Counted from the stretch's first letter, positions 17,122 to 26,723 are shown. The stretch is 64,000 nt of DNA from Mangrovibacterium sp041596335 (GCF_041596335.1 NZ_JBFHIT010000002.1:62001-126000); one strand, 5' to 3'. A program made the numbers and translations. Notes: a model not told the origin generated them from the sequence alone.

Positions 17122-17160
17122 GCAATCGATTGCATCTTTGTTGGAATAATTTTATATTTG
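17122..17160 (+). promoter_or_regulatory. kduI promoter with overlapping LacI-type operator
   Basis: GCAATCGATTGC (17122-17133) is a perfect palindrome with the central CG of LacI-family operators. A -33-like TTG (17130-17132) lies inside it, and TATATTTG (17153-17160) follows after a 20-bp spacer. A repressor bound here would block RNA polymerase directly. Confidence 0.7.
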
Positions 17161-17180
17161 CCTTGCATTAAAATAGAGTT

Positions 17181-17279
17181 TGGGTAAAACTGAGTTCTCT
17201 TCCGGCAAATATTTACTGAATAGATAGCGCTCGGAAGTTGAATTTTTGTTAATCGAATTTCACAACATGATTTTACCCA
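17181..17279 (+). promoter_or_regulatory. Leader with nested inverted repeats before kduI
   Basis: TGGGTAAAA (17181-17189) and TTTTACCCA (17271-17279) are exact complements. CTTCCG (17199-17204) and CGGAAG (17232-17237) nest inside. Together they could close the kduI 5' leader into one structure; no known riboswitch was recognised. Confidence 0.35.
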
Positions 17280-17315
17280 TACTAAATATTACCAAATTTT
17301 TAAAATTAACATCTT

Positions 17316-18158
17316 ATGGCAACTATTTTTGAAGAACGTTACGCGTATAACCCAGAGGACTTTAAAACTTATGATACCCAGCGGATTCGCAAAGAATTTC
17401 TGGTAGAAAAATTGATGGAAGCGGATACCGTTCATATGGTTTACTCGCATATTGAACGTTACATAACCGGTGGAGCTGTTCCCGTAAAGGAAGCTCTGAA
17501 ACTGGAATCTGTTGACGCGTTGAAATCAGAGTTTTTCTGCAAAAGACGCGAAGTCGGTATCATGAACGTTGGAAACACAGGGTCAGTTACTGTTGACGGA
17601 AAAGAATATGTACTTGAATTTAAAGACGCTTTGTATATCGGCCGCGGTGCAAAAGAAGTAATTTTCTCATCTAAAGACGCTTCAGCTCCAGCTCGGTTTT
17701 ATTTCAACTCAGCACCTGCTCACAAAGAGTATCCCACTAAGCATGTGACCTTGAAAGATGCCAATGTTCTTCATCTGGGATCGTTGAAAACATCAAACGA
17801 ACGTGATATTAATCAGCTGATGATCAACACTGTTGTTGATACTTGTCAGTTGCAAATGGGAATGACCGAACTAAAGCCGGGAAGCGTTTGGAATACCATG
17901 CCAGCACACACGCACAGCCGTCGGAATGAAGTTTATTTTTACTTTAATGTACCGGAAGATCAGGCAGTATGCCACTTTATGGGACAACCAACTGAGACCC
18001 GCCACTTATGGATGACTAACGAACAGGCGGTTATTTCACCATCCTGGTCAATTCACTCAGCAGCGGGAACCAGCAATTACATTTTTATTTGGGGTATGGC
18101 AGGCGAAAACCTGGATTATACCGATATGGATGTAATTAAACCAACCGAACTAAAATAA
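17316..18158 (+). CDS. kduI: 5-dehydro-4-deoxy-D-glucuronate isomerase
   Basis: Cupin-fold isomerase converting 5-keto-4-deoxyuronate (from pectin, alginate-like or glycosaminoglycan breakdown) to 3-deoxy-D-glycero-2,5-hexodiulosonate. The metal ligands are visible in MPAHTHSRRNEVYFYF (His198, His200, Glu205) and SWSIHSAAGT (His247). The 280 aa length is standard. It is the first gene of kduI-kduD-DUF4861, 51 bp before kduD, and is controlled by the promoter and operator described at 17122. The DNA before kduD is a CAA-repeat leader without a Shine-Dalgarno sequence. Confidence 0.96.
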   Translation: MATIFEERYAYNPEDFKTYDTQRIRKEFLVEKLMEADTVHMVYSHIERYITGGAVPVKEALKLESVDALKSEFFCKRREVGIMNVGNTGSVTVDGKEYVLEFKDALYIGRGAKEVIFSSKDASAPARFYFNSAPAHKEYPTKHVTLKDANVLHLGSLKTSNERDINQLMINTVVDTCQLQMGMTELKPGSVWNTMPAHTHSRRNEVYFYFNVPEDQAVCHFMGQPTETRHLWMTNEQAVISPSWSIHSAAGTSNYIFIWGMAGENLDYTDMDVIKPTELK

Positions 18159-18177
18159 TCTCAACTGAATAATCTAT

Positions 18178-18198
18178 CAACAACAACAACAACAACAA
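18178..18198 (+). repeat. (CAA)7 tract in kduD leader
   Basis: Seven CAA triplets lie 12 bp before the kduD ATG, followed by an A/T-rich stretch. CAA tracts are unstructured and may keep the start site open in a genome that makes little use of Shine-Dalgarno pairing. Copy number could vary by slippage. Confidence 0.7.
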
Positions 18199-18209
18199 AA
18201 TTTTAAACA

Positions 18210-19004
18210 ATGAATGAATTATTTGATCTTTCAGGTAAAGTGGCGCTGATCACAGGCGGAACGCATGGAATCGGTATGGCTATTGGTAAAGTATTGGGAA
18301 AAGCAGGTGCAAAAATTTGCGTCAACGACCTTTCTGATGAAAAATTGGCTCAATGTAAAGAAGAATACAAAGCGGAAGGAATAGACGTTTTTACTGTGAA
18401 ATTCAACGTAACCAGCGAAGAGGATGTTGAATACGGTATTACAGAAATTGAAAAAAATGTAGGAACTATTGACATTCTGGTTAACAACGCCGGTATCATC
18501 AAGCGTATTCCAATTTTGGATATGCCGGTTGATGATTTCAAACAAGTGATTGATGTTGACTTGGTTGCACCACTAATTGTTGCCAAACGTGTTGCTCCTA
18601 AAATGATTGAGAAACGCTTCGGTAAAATCATCAACATGTGTTCTATGATGAGCGTCTACGGTCGTAACTCCGTTTCAGCTTATGCTGCTGCCAAAGGTGG
18701 TTTGAAATTGTTGACAGCCAACATGTGTTGCGAGTGGGCGAAGTACAATGTACAAATCAATGGTATCGGACCCGGTTACATTGCAACCTCTCAAACTGCT
18801 GCAATTCGTGAAGGCGGACATCCGTTTAACGATTTAGTGATGACCCGTACGCCAGCTGCCCGTTGGGGTGAACCTGAAGATGTAGGTAACGCTGCTTTGT
18901 TCCTGGCATCAAAAGCTGCAGATTTTGTAAATGGTCACGTATTGTACGTTGATGGTGGTATTTTGGCCAACTTCGGATACGTAAAAGGCGAAAACGACTT
19001 ATAA
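18210..19004 (+). CDS. kduD: 2-deoxy-D-gluconate/2-dehydro-3-deoxygluconate 5-dehydrogenase (SDR)
   Basis: A 264-aa short-chain dehydrogenase. LITGGTHGIGMAIG (13-26) is the NAD(P)-binding glycine motif, VNNAG follows, and SAYAAAKGG holds the catalytic Tyr-x3-Lys. Next to kduI it is expected to reduce 3-deoxy-hexodiulosonate to 2-keto-3-deoxygluconate, the next step of uronate catabolism. A gluconate 5-dehydrogenase activity is the alternative, but context favours KduD. Confidence 0.92.
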   Translation: MNELFDLSGKVALITGGTHGIGMAIGKVLGKAGAKICVNDLSDEKLAQCKEEYKAEGIDVFTVKFNVTSEEDVEYGITEIEKNVGTIDILVNNAGIIKRIPILDMPVDDFKQVIDVDLVAPLIVAKRVAPKMIEKRFGKIINMCSMMSVYGRNSVSAYAAAKGGLKLLTANMCCEWAKYNVQINGIGPGYIATSQTAAIREGGHPFNDLVMTRTPAARWGEPEDVGNAALFLASKAADFVNGHVLYVDGGILANFGYVKGENDL

Positions 19005-19013
19005 TAGTTGGCT

Positions 19014-20291
19014 ATGAAAAATAAACTATTCATAGCAATGGCTGTCGGCTCTCTTTTAGTGAGCTCATGTGCAAAGGAAAAACAACTTCTTGTGAACAAT
19101 CCTACCAATCTCGATCGGAATGATGAGGTATTGGTGCTGGACCGTCAGGAGATTGAACTGTCTTTTCCTTCAGCAAAAGAAGGAATGCTGCCTGTGTTAT
19201 TGCATGGATCTGATACCTTGGCCTCGCAGTTCGACGATTTGGATGGTGATGGTTCATGGGATGAAATGGCTTTTCTGATCAATTTAAAAGCCAATGAGCA
19301 AGCGGCTCTTAGGGTAAAATACATACCCGAAAGTGCTTTTCCTGAATTTGAGAAGCGCACCAATCTGCGTTTAGGCATCAATCAGGGAGATCACACCTAT
19401 AAAGAGGTTGACTATTATATGGCTCCCCCGGCGAACGAGCCATTTAAGATCATCGCTCAGGGTGAGAGTGTTAGCTGGGAAAATGATAAGATCGCATTCC
19501 GGAATTATTTTGACTGCCGGAACGTGAAAGACCTTTTTGGGAAATTGCAACCCGGCTTAATCATCGATAAAATCCATACGGCTGAAATTGAAAACTACCA
19601 CAAGCTTTCAGATTGGGGAATGGATGTTCTGCATTGCGGTAATTCACTGGGAGCCGGTGGTTTGGCGATATTGGAAAACGATTCGCTGTATCGTCTGGGT
19701 TCTACTGAAACTTACGAGTATCAGAAGATTATTGAAGGTCCGGTTCGTTCTGTGTTCGACCTGAAATACGGTGGATGGAATGTTGCCGATCAGAATCTGT
19801 CAGCAACTGAGCGGGTAAGTATTTATCCCGGGAAGTATTGGTTTCAGTCAGATGTAACAGTGTCTGGTTTCGAAGGTGAAAAACAGTTGGTTACCGGAAT
19901 CGTAACGAGCTATTTGACAACCGAACCTGTCCATTTTGAAGCAGATGCAGAATATGAGGCAATTGCAACTTTGGATAAGCAATCGGAAAATAAGGATGAA
20001 CTGGGAATGGCCATAATGCTTAAATCCGATGAAGTAACAAAAGTAGCCCGGGCAACTGATGTAAACTACTTCGATCAGCATCCAACGGTACCCGAGAAGA
20101 GATTCAGTAACGTGATTTCGGAGACCTATTATGTAGCTCAAAAAATTATGAATGACAAACCTGCACGGCACTATTTCTCTGCCGTTTGGGGACTTGAAAA
20201 TCCGAAATGGAAAGATATGGAAGAATTTAAAGCCTATCTTTCTGTCGAGGCCTATAAAATGAGTAATCCGATTGTTTTTACGATTCAATAA
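19014..20291 (+). CDS. DUF4861 lipoprotein of the uronate operon
   Basis: A 425-aa protein that starts MKNKLFIAMAVGSLLVSSC, a lipoprotein signal with Cys at residue 19. I chose the ATG at 19014; a TTG six bases earlier is in frame but less likely. The body matches the DUF4861 family (RNYFDCRNVKDLFGK, SDWGMDVLHCGNSLGAGG), common in Bacteroidota pectin and uronate loci. The activity is unknown; a glycan or sugar-processing role at the cell surface or in the periplasm is inferred. It follows kduD by 9 bp and ends at a strong terminator. Confidence 0.87.
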   Translation: MKNKLFIAMAVGSLLVSSCAKEKQLLVNNPTNLDRNDEVLVLDRQEIELSFPSAKEGMLPVLLHGSDTLASQFDDLDGDGSWDEMAFLINLKANEQAALRVKYIPESAFPEFEKRTNLRLGINQGDHTYKEVDYYMAPPANEPFKIIAQGESVSWENDKIAFRNYFDCRNVKDLFGKLQPGLIIDKIHTAEIENYHKLSDWGMDVLHCGNSLGAGGLAILENDSLYRLGSTETYEYQKIIEGPVRSVFDLKYGGWNVADQNLSATERVSIYPGKYWFQSDVTVSGFEGEKQLVTGIVTSYLTTEPVHFEADAEYEAIATLDKQSENKDELGMAIMLKSDEVTKVARATDVNYFDQHPTVPEKRFSNVISETYYVAQKIMNDKPARHYFSAVWGLENPKWKDMEEFKAYLSVEAYKMSNPIVFTIQ

Positions 20292-20315
20292 TTACTTTTT
20301 TCTTGAAAAATGGAG

Positions 20316-20340
20316 AGGTCACCGTAATGGTGGCCTTTCT
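20316..20340 (+). terminator. Terminator of kdu operon
   Basis: AGGTCACC, loop GTAAT, then GGTGGCCT and a T-rich run. One G-T pair interrupts an otherwise complete 8-bp stem. Confidence 0.75.
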
Positions 20341-20414
20341 TGTTTTGATGAACTTCTTTTCTTCTCTCATTTTTTGTAGCTTCACGGCTCGAATAATCAG
20401 CTGAAACCCCTGCT

Positions 20415-21647
20415 ATGGCTTTAAATTACATTTGGATATTCTTTTTCCTGATTGCTTTTGTTGTTGGTTTGGTTAAACTCGTTTTCATGGGCGATACGGA
20501 GATTTTCACGACGATGATGAACTCCACTATGGAAATGGCGAAAACAGGTTTTGAAATCTCACTCGGCTTGACGGGGGTTTTAACCTTGTGGATGGGAATC
20601 ATGAAAGTCGGCGAAGAGGGCGGTGTTGTTAGGGTTTTCTCAAAGTTGATCGGTCCGTTTTTCAGAAAATTATTTCCGGAGTTGGGGGAGAATCATCCGG
20701 CTCACGCGTCAATTATGATGAACATTGCAGCCAATATGCTGAATCTGGATAATGCAGCTACACCAATGGGATTGAAAGCAATGCAAGAGATGCAGCAAAC
20801 CAATCCGCGAAAGGACACAGCTTCCAACGCCCAAATTATGTTTTTGGTGCTAAATACCTCCGGATTAACCTTATTGCCGATCAGTATTATGGTTTACCGG
20901 GCACAGCTGGGAGCTGTCAACCCGAGCGACATTTTTATTCCGATCATGCTGGCAACCTTCTTTTCAACCCTGGCAGGATTGCTCGCTGTCGCTTACTACC
21001 AAAAAATAAACTTACTCGATAGAACCATTCTCTCATACCTGGGAGGCTTGACCGCAATTATTGCCGGTATCATCTGGTACTTTTCATCGATCGAAAAGGA
21101 TCAGATAACCGTGATCTCCAGTGTAGCCAGTAATCTGATCCTTTTTAGTGTGATTGTATCATTTATTCTGCTGGGTATTCGCAGTAAAATCAATGTCTAC
21201 GAAGCATTTATTGACGGTGCAAAAGATGGGTTTAACGTAGCGGTAAAAATCATCCCGTACCTGGTGGCTATTTTAGTCGCAATAGGCGTTTTTAGGACCT
21301 CTGGCGCAATGGATTGGTTCATCCAGGGAATTACCTGGATTTTGGTTCATCTTGGTGTAAATACCGATTTTGTGGATGCACTTCCAACAGCTTTGATGAA
21401 GCCACTAAGCGGAAGCGGTGCACGCGGAATGATGGTAGACGCGATGACAACTTTTGGCGCAGATTCGTTTGTCGGCAGAGTCGCCAGCACCGTGCAAGGA
21501 GCTACCGACACTACCTTCTACATCTTAGCCGTATATTTTGGTTCAGTTGGGATCAAAAAAACCCGGCATGCTTTGGTTTGCGGCCTCTTCGCCGATTTTG
21601 TCGGCATTGTTGCTGCCATCTCAATGGCCTATTTATTTTTTCATTAG
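20415..21647 (+). CDS. Fused SpmA/SpmB-like nucleoside-recognition (Gate) membrane protein
   Basis: A 410-aa polytopic membrane protein in which two Gate/nucleoside-recognition domains are joined, equal to spore maturation proteins A and B in one chain. The first half carries GIMKVGEEGGVVRVFSK and NMLNLDNAATPMGLKAMQEMQ; the second half carries KPLSGSGARGMMVDAM and GATDTTFYILAVYFGSVG. Bacteroidota do not sporulate, so the role is probably transport or envelope-related, but it is unknown. The stop overlaps the convergent antiporter gene by 4 bp. Confidence 0.88.
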   Translation: MALNYIWIFFFLIAFVVGLVKLVFMGDTEIFTTMMNSTMEMAKTGFEISLGLTGVLTLWMGIMKVGEEGGVVRVFSKLIGPFFRKLFPELGENHPAHASIMMNIAANMLNLDNAATPMGLKAMQEMQQTNPRKDTASNAQIMFLVLNTSGLTLLPISIMVYRAQLGAVNPSDIFIPIMLATFFSTLAGLLAVAYYQKINLLDRTILSYLGGLTAIIAGIIWYFSSIEKDQITVISSVASNLILFSVIVSFILLGIRSKINVYEAFIDGAKDGFNVAVKIIPYLVAILVAIGVFRTSGAMDWFIQGITWILVHLGVNTDFVDALPTALMKPLSGSGARGMMVDAMTTFGADSFVGRVASTVQGATDTTFYILAVYFGSVGIKKTRHALVCGLFADFVGIVAAISMAYLFFH

Positions 21648-23671
21648 TCATTTTGTCGCGGAGTAACAATCAGCAGCGAATTCTCACTTTTTAGTGTTTC
21701 CAGCGTGGGCAGAAGTTGGTCTATTTCATGAGTGTACGATACTGAATTCTTTCGGGCCTTAATTAACACAATAAGATCGCTCGGAATAGTACTAATGCTT
21801 TGTAATTCGCTGGCATTTAATGACTCCATCCGTATAAAATCAATTTCAGGTTTTGCCTGAAGATTCGTCGAAACATTTTCCACTGCCAGTGCAAGATTTT
21901 TATTTCCGTAGAAGGTACATTTCAAATTTAAGTTGAAGGCAAAAATGGTGAGTTTATGGAACCACCTGGCAAATCCTGTTTCCATTTCGGAATAAGCAGG
22001 GCACAGAATTCGAAGGTGGGTCAGATTCATTACAGGTACCATTGGTTTGTAAACGAATATCTCCTGGTTTGTATTCGCCAGAATATTGTTGATCAGGTTC
22101 CCAAAAATCAAGTCAGCGAAACGCGATTTAGGGGATGATCCAATCACCAGGTCGGTCGCTGAGACCTCTTTGATTACCCTCCGAATCCCGTTTGAAATAT
22201 TCTGATCAATGGTGCTAATAATATCAATTTTTCGCTCTGTCTCTGATGCGTGTTTAATCAGCTTTCCTAAAATTTCACGCGATTCGGCGAGCTTAGCCAT
22301 TACTTTTGTGTCGTCGTCAACAACCGTTAACGCAAATACCGGTTCGTGCTTTTTATGCTCAGTTAAATTGAGGGCCAAATCCATCAGGTCGGTCATTGTT
22401 TGAGGATTCGAAATTGGAACTAAAATGCGATCTTCGGGTACAGTCGCATCTGGAGTCAATTTTGCTTCATGGCTTATAATCATTGCTTTACCGGCGCTTT
22501 CGGTGACCAACGACCCAATGATGCAGGTAACCAGAATTAGAAGAATAGTTCCGTTCATAATCGGCTGATCAATCAACCCCATCTCATATCCAACAGTAAT
22601 TACAGCCAATGTTGCAACAGCATGAGAAGAACTCAACCCAAAAATGAGGTTGCGTTGATTGGTGCTATATTTTAAAACCTTAGAGGTGATTTGGGCAGCG
22701 AAGAATTTTCCTAAAAGTGCCGTCGTTGTCAGCGCAACAGCCACAATCAATGTTGCACTGCCAGCAAACAAGCTATTCAAATCAATGACCATTCCAACAC
22801 TAATCAGAAAAAACGGGATGAACAAGGCATTACCGGCAAATTCGATTCGGCTCATCAGAGGAGATGTTTTCGGGATCAACTTATTCACAACCAAACCAGC
22901 CATAAACGCGCCTATAATTGCCTCCAATCCGGCTAATTCTGCCACAAACGCGGAACAAAACACCGTACCCAATACAAATATAAAATGCGAGTATCGTTCG
23001 TTCTCAACCCGTTTTAAAACCCAATGGGCAACCATTGGAACAAGTTTGAAAATGAAAACAAAGAAGACCGAAAAGGAGAACAGTATCGGAAGCCAATGCG
23101 TCCATCCGGATGCTCCCGAATGAGTGCCATTGATGATAGCCAAAATAACCAGGACTGCGGTATCTGTAATAATTGTTCCACCAACAGTAATTGCAACAGC
23201 TTCATTTTTAGTTAAATCCATTTTGCTGACAATGGGATAGGCGATCAGCGTGTGTGTCGAAAACATGCTGGCAGTAAGAAGGCTGGTCATGAATCCATAG
23301 CCTAAAAGATTGTAACATACCGGAAAGCCGATTAGCAGCGGAATAATGAACGTGAAGAATCCGAACAGATAACTTTTGTGTTTATTTCTGGCAAACTCTG
23401 TTAAATTAAGTTCTAAGCCGGCCAAAAACATGATGTATAGTAATCCGATCGTTGAAAAAAGCTTAACCGCATCACCTTTTTCAATCAAATTAAACCCATG
23501 AGGTCCAATTATTAATCCACACAAAATCAAGACAATAATGCTTGGAATTTTGATTTTGCGAAGTAGCAGCGGCGAAATAAAAATGATGAGTAAAATGATC
23601 GTGAAAATGAGTACCGAATTACTAAATGGCGGTGTGAATTCGTGAAATAAGCGGTCGATGATCAGTTCCAT
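21644..23671 (-). CDS. CPA2-type cation/proton antiporter with C-terminal USP-like domain
   Basis: A 675-aa protein. Residues up to about 390 contain twelve or so membrane helices of the Kef/NhaA-like CPA2 fold (SIIVLILCGLIIGPHGFN, LAGLELNLTEF, VGGTIITDTAVLV). The C-terminal 280 residues are soluble, with universal-stress-like segments such as RILVPISNP and DLVIGSSPKSRF. The start is Met 23671 (MELIIDRLFHEF); the longer frame to 23752 overlaps the divergent neighbour's leader. It should exchange Na+ or K+ for H+, with the soluble part sensing a nucleotide or another ligand. Confidence 0.88.
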   Translation of the reverse strand: MELIIDRLFHEFTPPFSNSVLIFTIILLIIFISPLLLRKIKIPSIIVLILCGLIIGPHGFNLIEKGDAVKLFSTIGLLYIMFLAGLELNLTEFARNKHKSYLFGFFTFIIPLLIGFPVCYNLLGYGFMTSLLTASMFSTHTLIAYPIVSKMDLTKNEAVAITVGGTIITDTAVLVILAIINGTHSGASGWTHWLPILFSFSVFFVFIFKLVPMVAHWVLKRVENERYSHFIFVLGTVFCSAFVAELAGLEAIIGAFMAGLVVNKLIPKTSPLMSRIEFAGNALFIPFFLISVGMVIDLNSLFAGSATLIVAVALTTTALLGKFFAAQITSKVLKYSTNQRNLIFGLSSSHAVATLAVITVGYEMGLIDQPIMNGTILLILVTCIIGSLVTESAGKAMIISHEAKLTPDATVPEDRILVPISNPQTMTDLMDLALNLTEHKKHEPVFALTVVDDDTKVMAKLAESREILGKLIKHASETERKIDIISTIDQNISNGIRRVIKEVSATDLVIGSSPKSRFADLIFGNLINNILANTNQEIFVYKPMVPVMNLTHLRILCPAYSEMETGFARWFHKLTIFAFNLNLKCTFYGNKNLALAVENVSTNLQAKPEIDFIRMESLNASELQSISTIPSDLIVLIKARKNSVSYTHEIDQLLPTLETLKSENSLLIVTPRQND

Positions 23672-23855
23672 AGCTACAATTAATTTGTATAAAGTAAATT
23701 TAAATTCGCGAAACTCCGAGTTGGGATATTCGAAAATAATTAACGAAAACAATGTTTTGTTGGTTCAGTTTCAGCGTGAATCATTTTCTTTTAAAATATT
23801 GGGACAACATCACATCCTTTTTTTACTATATTTCGCTTCCTTATCAACTACAATA

Positions 23856-26723
23856 ATGACCAATTACAGATTCAGTGCGCTTTTAATCATTTTGCTAAGT
23901 ATATGCATTTCAGCACACAGTCAATATTATTCAACCGGTTCCGATCCGGCAAGTATTAAGTGGTCTGAAATAAGAACGCCTGGTTTTCAGCTTATTTTTC
24001 CTGCCGATTACGAGGCAAACGCGAAAGAGCTTGCAGGCATTCTTGATCAGGTTTATCGAACAGGCTATAAAAGTTTGGGTAAAGAGCCTCGAAAGATTTC
24101 GATCATTCTGCACACCAAAACAGTAAATTCGAATGGGTTGGTTGCCTGGGCACCGAAGCGGATGGAGTTGTTTCCAACGCCAAACCAGCAGGTTTATGCG
24201 CAGAATTGGAGCGAGCAGTTGGCCATTCACGAATTTCGACATGTTGTGCAGATGGACAAAATACAGACTGAGTTACCTCTGGTTTTTAAGCTGATATTGG
24301 GCGAACAGGCCGCCGCTGCTGCTGTTGCGGCATATGTGCCCTTTTGGTTGCTCGAAGGTGATGCGGTAATTTCAGAGACTGCTCTCACCAAAACGGGCCG
24401 CGGACGAAACCCTTCTTTTTTGATGGAAAATAAAGCTCAGGCTATTCAGAAAGGTTTGTTTTCGTACGACAAAGCGAGTTTGGGATCGTACAACGATTTT
24501 GTGCCAAACCGCTACAAGTTTGGATGGTGGATGGCAGGAGGAATCCGGGCACGATATGGTAAAATGATCTGGTCGGATGTTTTTGCGGAAGTGGCACAAA
24601 AACCACTTTCTGTTAATCCGATCAACCGAGTGCTGAAACAGCAAACCGGTAAAAATAAAGAACAATTGTACTCGTCCATATTCGATGACTATCTGAACGA
24701 CTGGAAATCGGAACTAGCGCAATTGGATCTGACCAACAGTCATGCATTAATGAACGCTGAAGATTCATATCAGAATTACCTATATACGGGCTTTTCATCC
24801 GATCATGGATTGATAGCATACAAACAAAGCCGCGATGATATTGGACGAATCGTTCGTATTGAAGCTGGGCAGGAGGAAGTGATTTTCACGCCGGGGACAA
24901 TTCTTGATGAATCCTTTTCTGTTGAAGGAGACTTTTTAATTTGGTCAGAACGAAGACCAGATTTGAGATGGACTCATGCAGATCGTTCAGTGATTGTTGT
25001 TTACGATTTGAACCGGAAACAAAAACGCGAATTAAAGATCGAAAACAAACTATTTGCACCGGTAATTTCTGCATCGGGCGAAGCATTTGCGGCAGTTGAA
25101 GTTGATGACCAAAATCAATATTTCATCAGTGTTTATAATCTGGCAGATGGAAAAATAAATCAACGTCATCATCAGCAACAGAATGATTTTATGATGTCGC
25201 CGGCATGGAGCGACGATTCTAAAGTGATCTATTTCATCGGATTAGCGAAGGACGGTAAGTATTTAGGAAAACTGGATTTGGGGTCAGGTGAATGGAGCCA
25301 GCTAACAGAGCCTGCGTATTTCGACTTGAGGAATTTAACGGTAAGTAACAATCAATTGTACTACACGTCGGCGGAAACGGGGATCGATAATATCTTTCGT
25401 TTCGACATTGAGACCGGCATTGCCTATCAGCTAACCAGTGTGCCTTTCGGAGCCGATTATCCGGAAGTTGATGGTAATCAGCTTTATTTCAGCAGTTACT
25501 CGGCAGATGGTTATCGCATCGAGCGATTGTTAAGTGAAGATTTCAAAAATAAAAAATCGGGGAATAAACAGCTTGTATCTAACGCATTGGCCGACACGCT
25601 ATCCGTTCAGGAGGGAACAACCTTCGAATTTACACCAGCGGTAAAAAGCTACCAGGCAAAAAAATATTCGAAACTTGCCCATCTTTTAAATTTTCACAGT
25701 TGGGCGCCGGCTTATATTAATGTGGACGACTATGAGCTAAAGCCGGGCATTTCAATCTTATCTCAAAACAAACTGGGAACGGCAACGGCTGATCTCGGTT
25801 ACGAGTATTTGCCTTCGGAACGGTCGGGAAAAGTTCGGGCCAAATTTGAATATACTGGCTTGTTTCCGGTTTTTAATGGTGAAGTGAGTTATGGAAACCG
25901 AAAATCAAATTACCGTCTGATTCAACAGAATGGCGATACAGTCGTTCGTTCTTTTTCGTGGCGGGAACTTTCTTATGAATTGGGAACCAGCGTACCGCTC
26001 AGTTTTAGTCAGGGAAAATACAGCCAATTAATTCAGCCGCAAATTGAATACGGGTACACGCGGGTTAGTCACAGTTCAACCACACCAGACCAATTTTATT
26101 CCGGTTTTTATCATGCACTTTCTTACCGTCTATATTTGCAGAATGTGCTCCGGCAGTCAGAATTTGATCTACTGCCAAAGTGGGGACAGATAGTTGAATT
26201 GACGTATAAAAATAGTCCTTCGGGAGGCACACAAATTGGTGATCTAAAAGCGTTGCAAACTTATTTGTATTTTCCCGGATTCGCCGGAAATCAGGGTATT
26301 CGCATCTATAATGGGCTACAAAAAAAGCACACAGATTTGGATATTTCGTTTTCTGATGTCGTTCGATTTCCTCGCGGAATTCAGCAACTAAGCAACACCG
26401 ATTTATACACTTTTGGCGCCGACTATATGTTTCCGCTGGCTTATCCGGATTTAAATTTAGGGCGCCTGTTTTTTATGAAACGGCTTCGGACTTCTTTATT
26501 TTACGACTTCTCGTCGCTGAAAGGAAACGTGTATAATGAAGACGGAACGGTGTACAGTATTTATGAAAAATATCTCACTTCAACCGGAATTGAACTAAAG
26601 GCAGATGGACATATTTTACGAACAGCAGCACCTGTTTCGGTTGGACTGCGGTCGATGTATTTACCCGATACGAAAAAGTTTAGTTTCGAATTTTTATTTA
26701 CGATCAGCTTTGATGCTATTTGA
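23856..26723 (+). CDS. TolB/beta-propeller surface protein with N-terminal HExxH peptidase-like domain
   Basis: A 955-aa secreted protein; the start at 23856 gives the signal peptide MTNYRFSALLIILLSICISA. Residues 40-180 contain a zinc peptidase-like signature: LAIHEFRHVVQ (HEFRH at 125-129) and FWLLEGDAVISET with a downstream Glu at 167, as in gluzincins. Residues 230-640 hold WD40/TolB-like propeller repeats (SDDSKVIYFIG, ISASGEAFAA). The C-terminal 300 residues are rich in alternating Tyr/Phe strands and end in FEFLFTISFDAI, resembling an outer-membrane barrel. The combination suggests an outer-membrane-anchored protease or envelope sensor. It ends 30 bp inside the convergent phosphoesterase gene. 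Confidence 0.8.
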   Translation: MTNYRFSALLIILLSICISAHSQYYSTGSDPASIKWSEIRTPGFQLIFPADYEANAKELAGILDQVYRTGYKSLGKEPRKISIILHTKTVNSNGLVAWAPKRMELFPTPNQQVYAQNWSEQLAIHEFRHVVQMDKIQTELPLVFKLILGEQAAAAAVAAYVPFWLLEGDAVISETALTKTGRGRNPSFLMENKAQAIQKGLFSYDKASLGSYNDFVPNRYKFGWWMAGGIRARYGKMIWSDVFAEVAQKPLSVNPINRVLKQQTGKNKEQLYSSIFDDYLNDWKSELAQLDLTNSHALMNAEDSYQNYLYTGFSSDHGLIAYKQSRDDIGRIVRIEAGQEEVIFTPGTILDESFSVEGDFLIWSERRPDLRWTHADRSVIVVYDLNRKQKRELKIENKLFAPVISASGEAFAAVEVDDQNQYFISVYNLADGKINQRHHQQQNDFMMSPAWSDDSKVIYFIGLAKDGKYLGKLDLGSGEWSQLTEPAYFDLRNLTVSNNQLYYTSAETGIDNIFRFDIETGIAYQLTSVPFGADYPEVDGNQLYFSSYSADGYRIERLLSEDFKNKKSGNKQLVSNALADTLSVQEGTTFEFTPAVKSYQAKKYSKLAHLLNFHSWAPAYINVDDYELKPGISILSQNKLGTATADLGYEYLPSERSGKVRAKFEYTGLFPVFNGEVSYGNRKSNYRLIQQNGDTVVRSFSWRELSYELGTSVPLSFSQGKYSQLIQPQIEYGYTRVSHSSTTPDQFYSGFYHALSYRLYLQNVLRQSEFDLLPKWGQIVELTYKNSPSGGTQIGDLKALQTYLYFPGFAGNQGIRIYNGLQKKHTDLDISFSDVVRFPRGIQQLSNTDLYTFGADYMFPLAYPDLNLGRLFFMKRLRTSLFYDFSSLKGNVYNEDGTVYSIYEKYLTSTGIELKADGHILRTAAPVSVGLRSMYLPDTKKFSFEFLFTISFDAI

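Noticed and set aside
18178..18198. CAA repeats as a CRISPR or satellite array
   Set aside because: Triplet units without spacers; a simple microsatellite.
22659..23123. 154-aa plus frame inside the antiporter gene
   Set aside because: It lies wholly within the opposite-strand membrane protein and has no protein-like pattern of its own.
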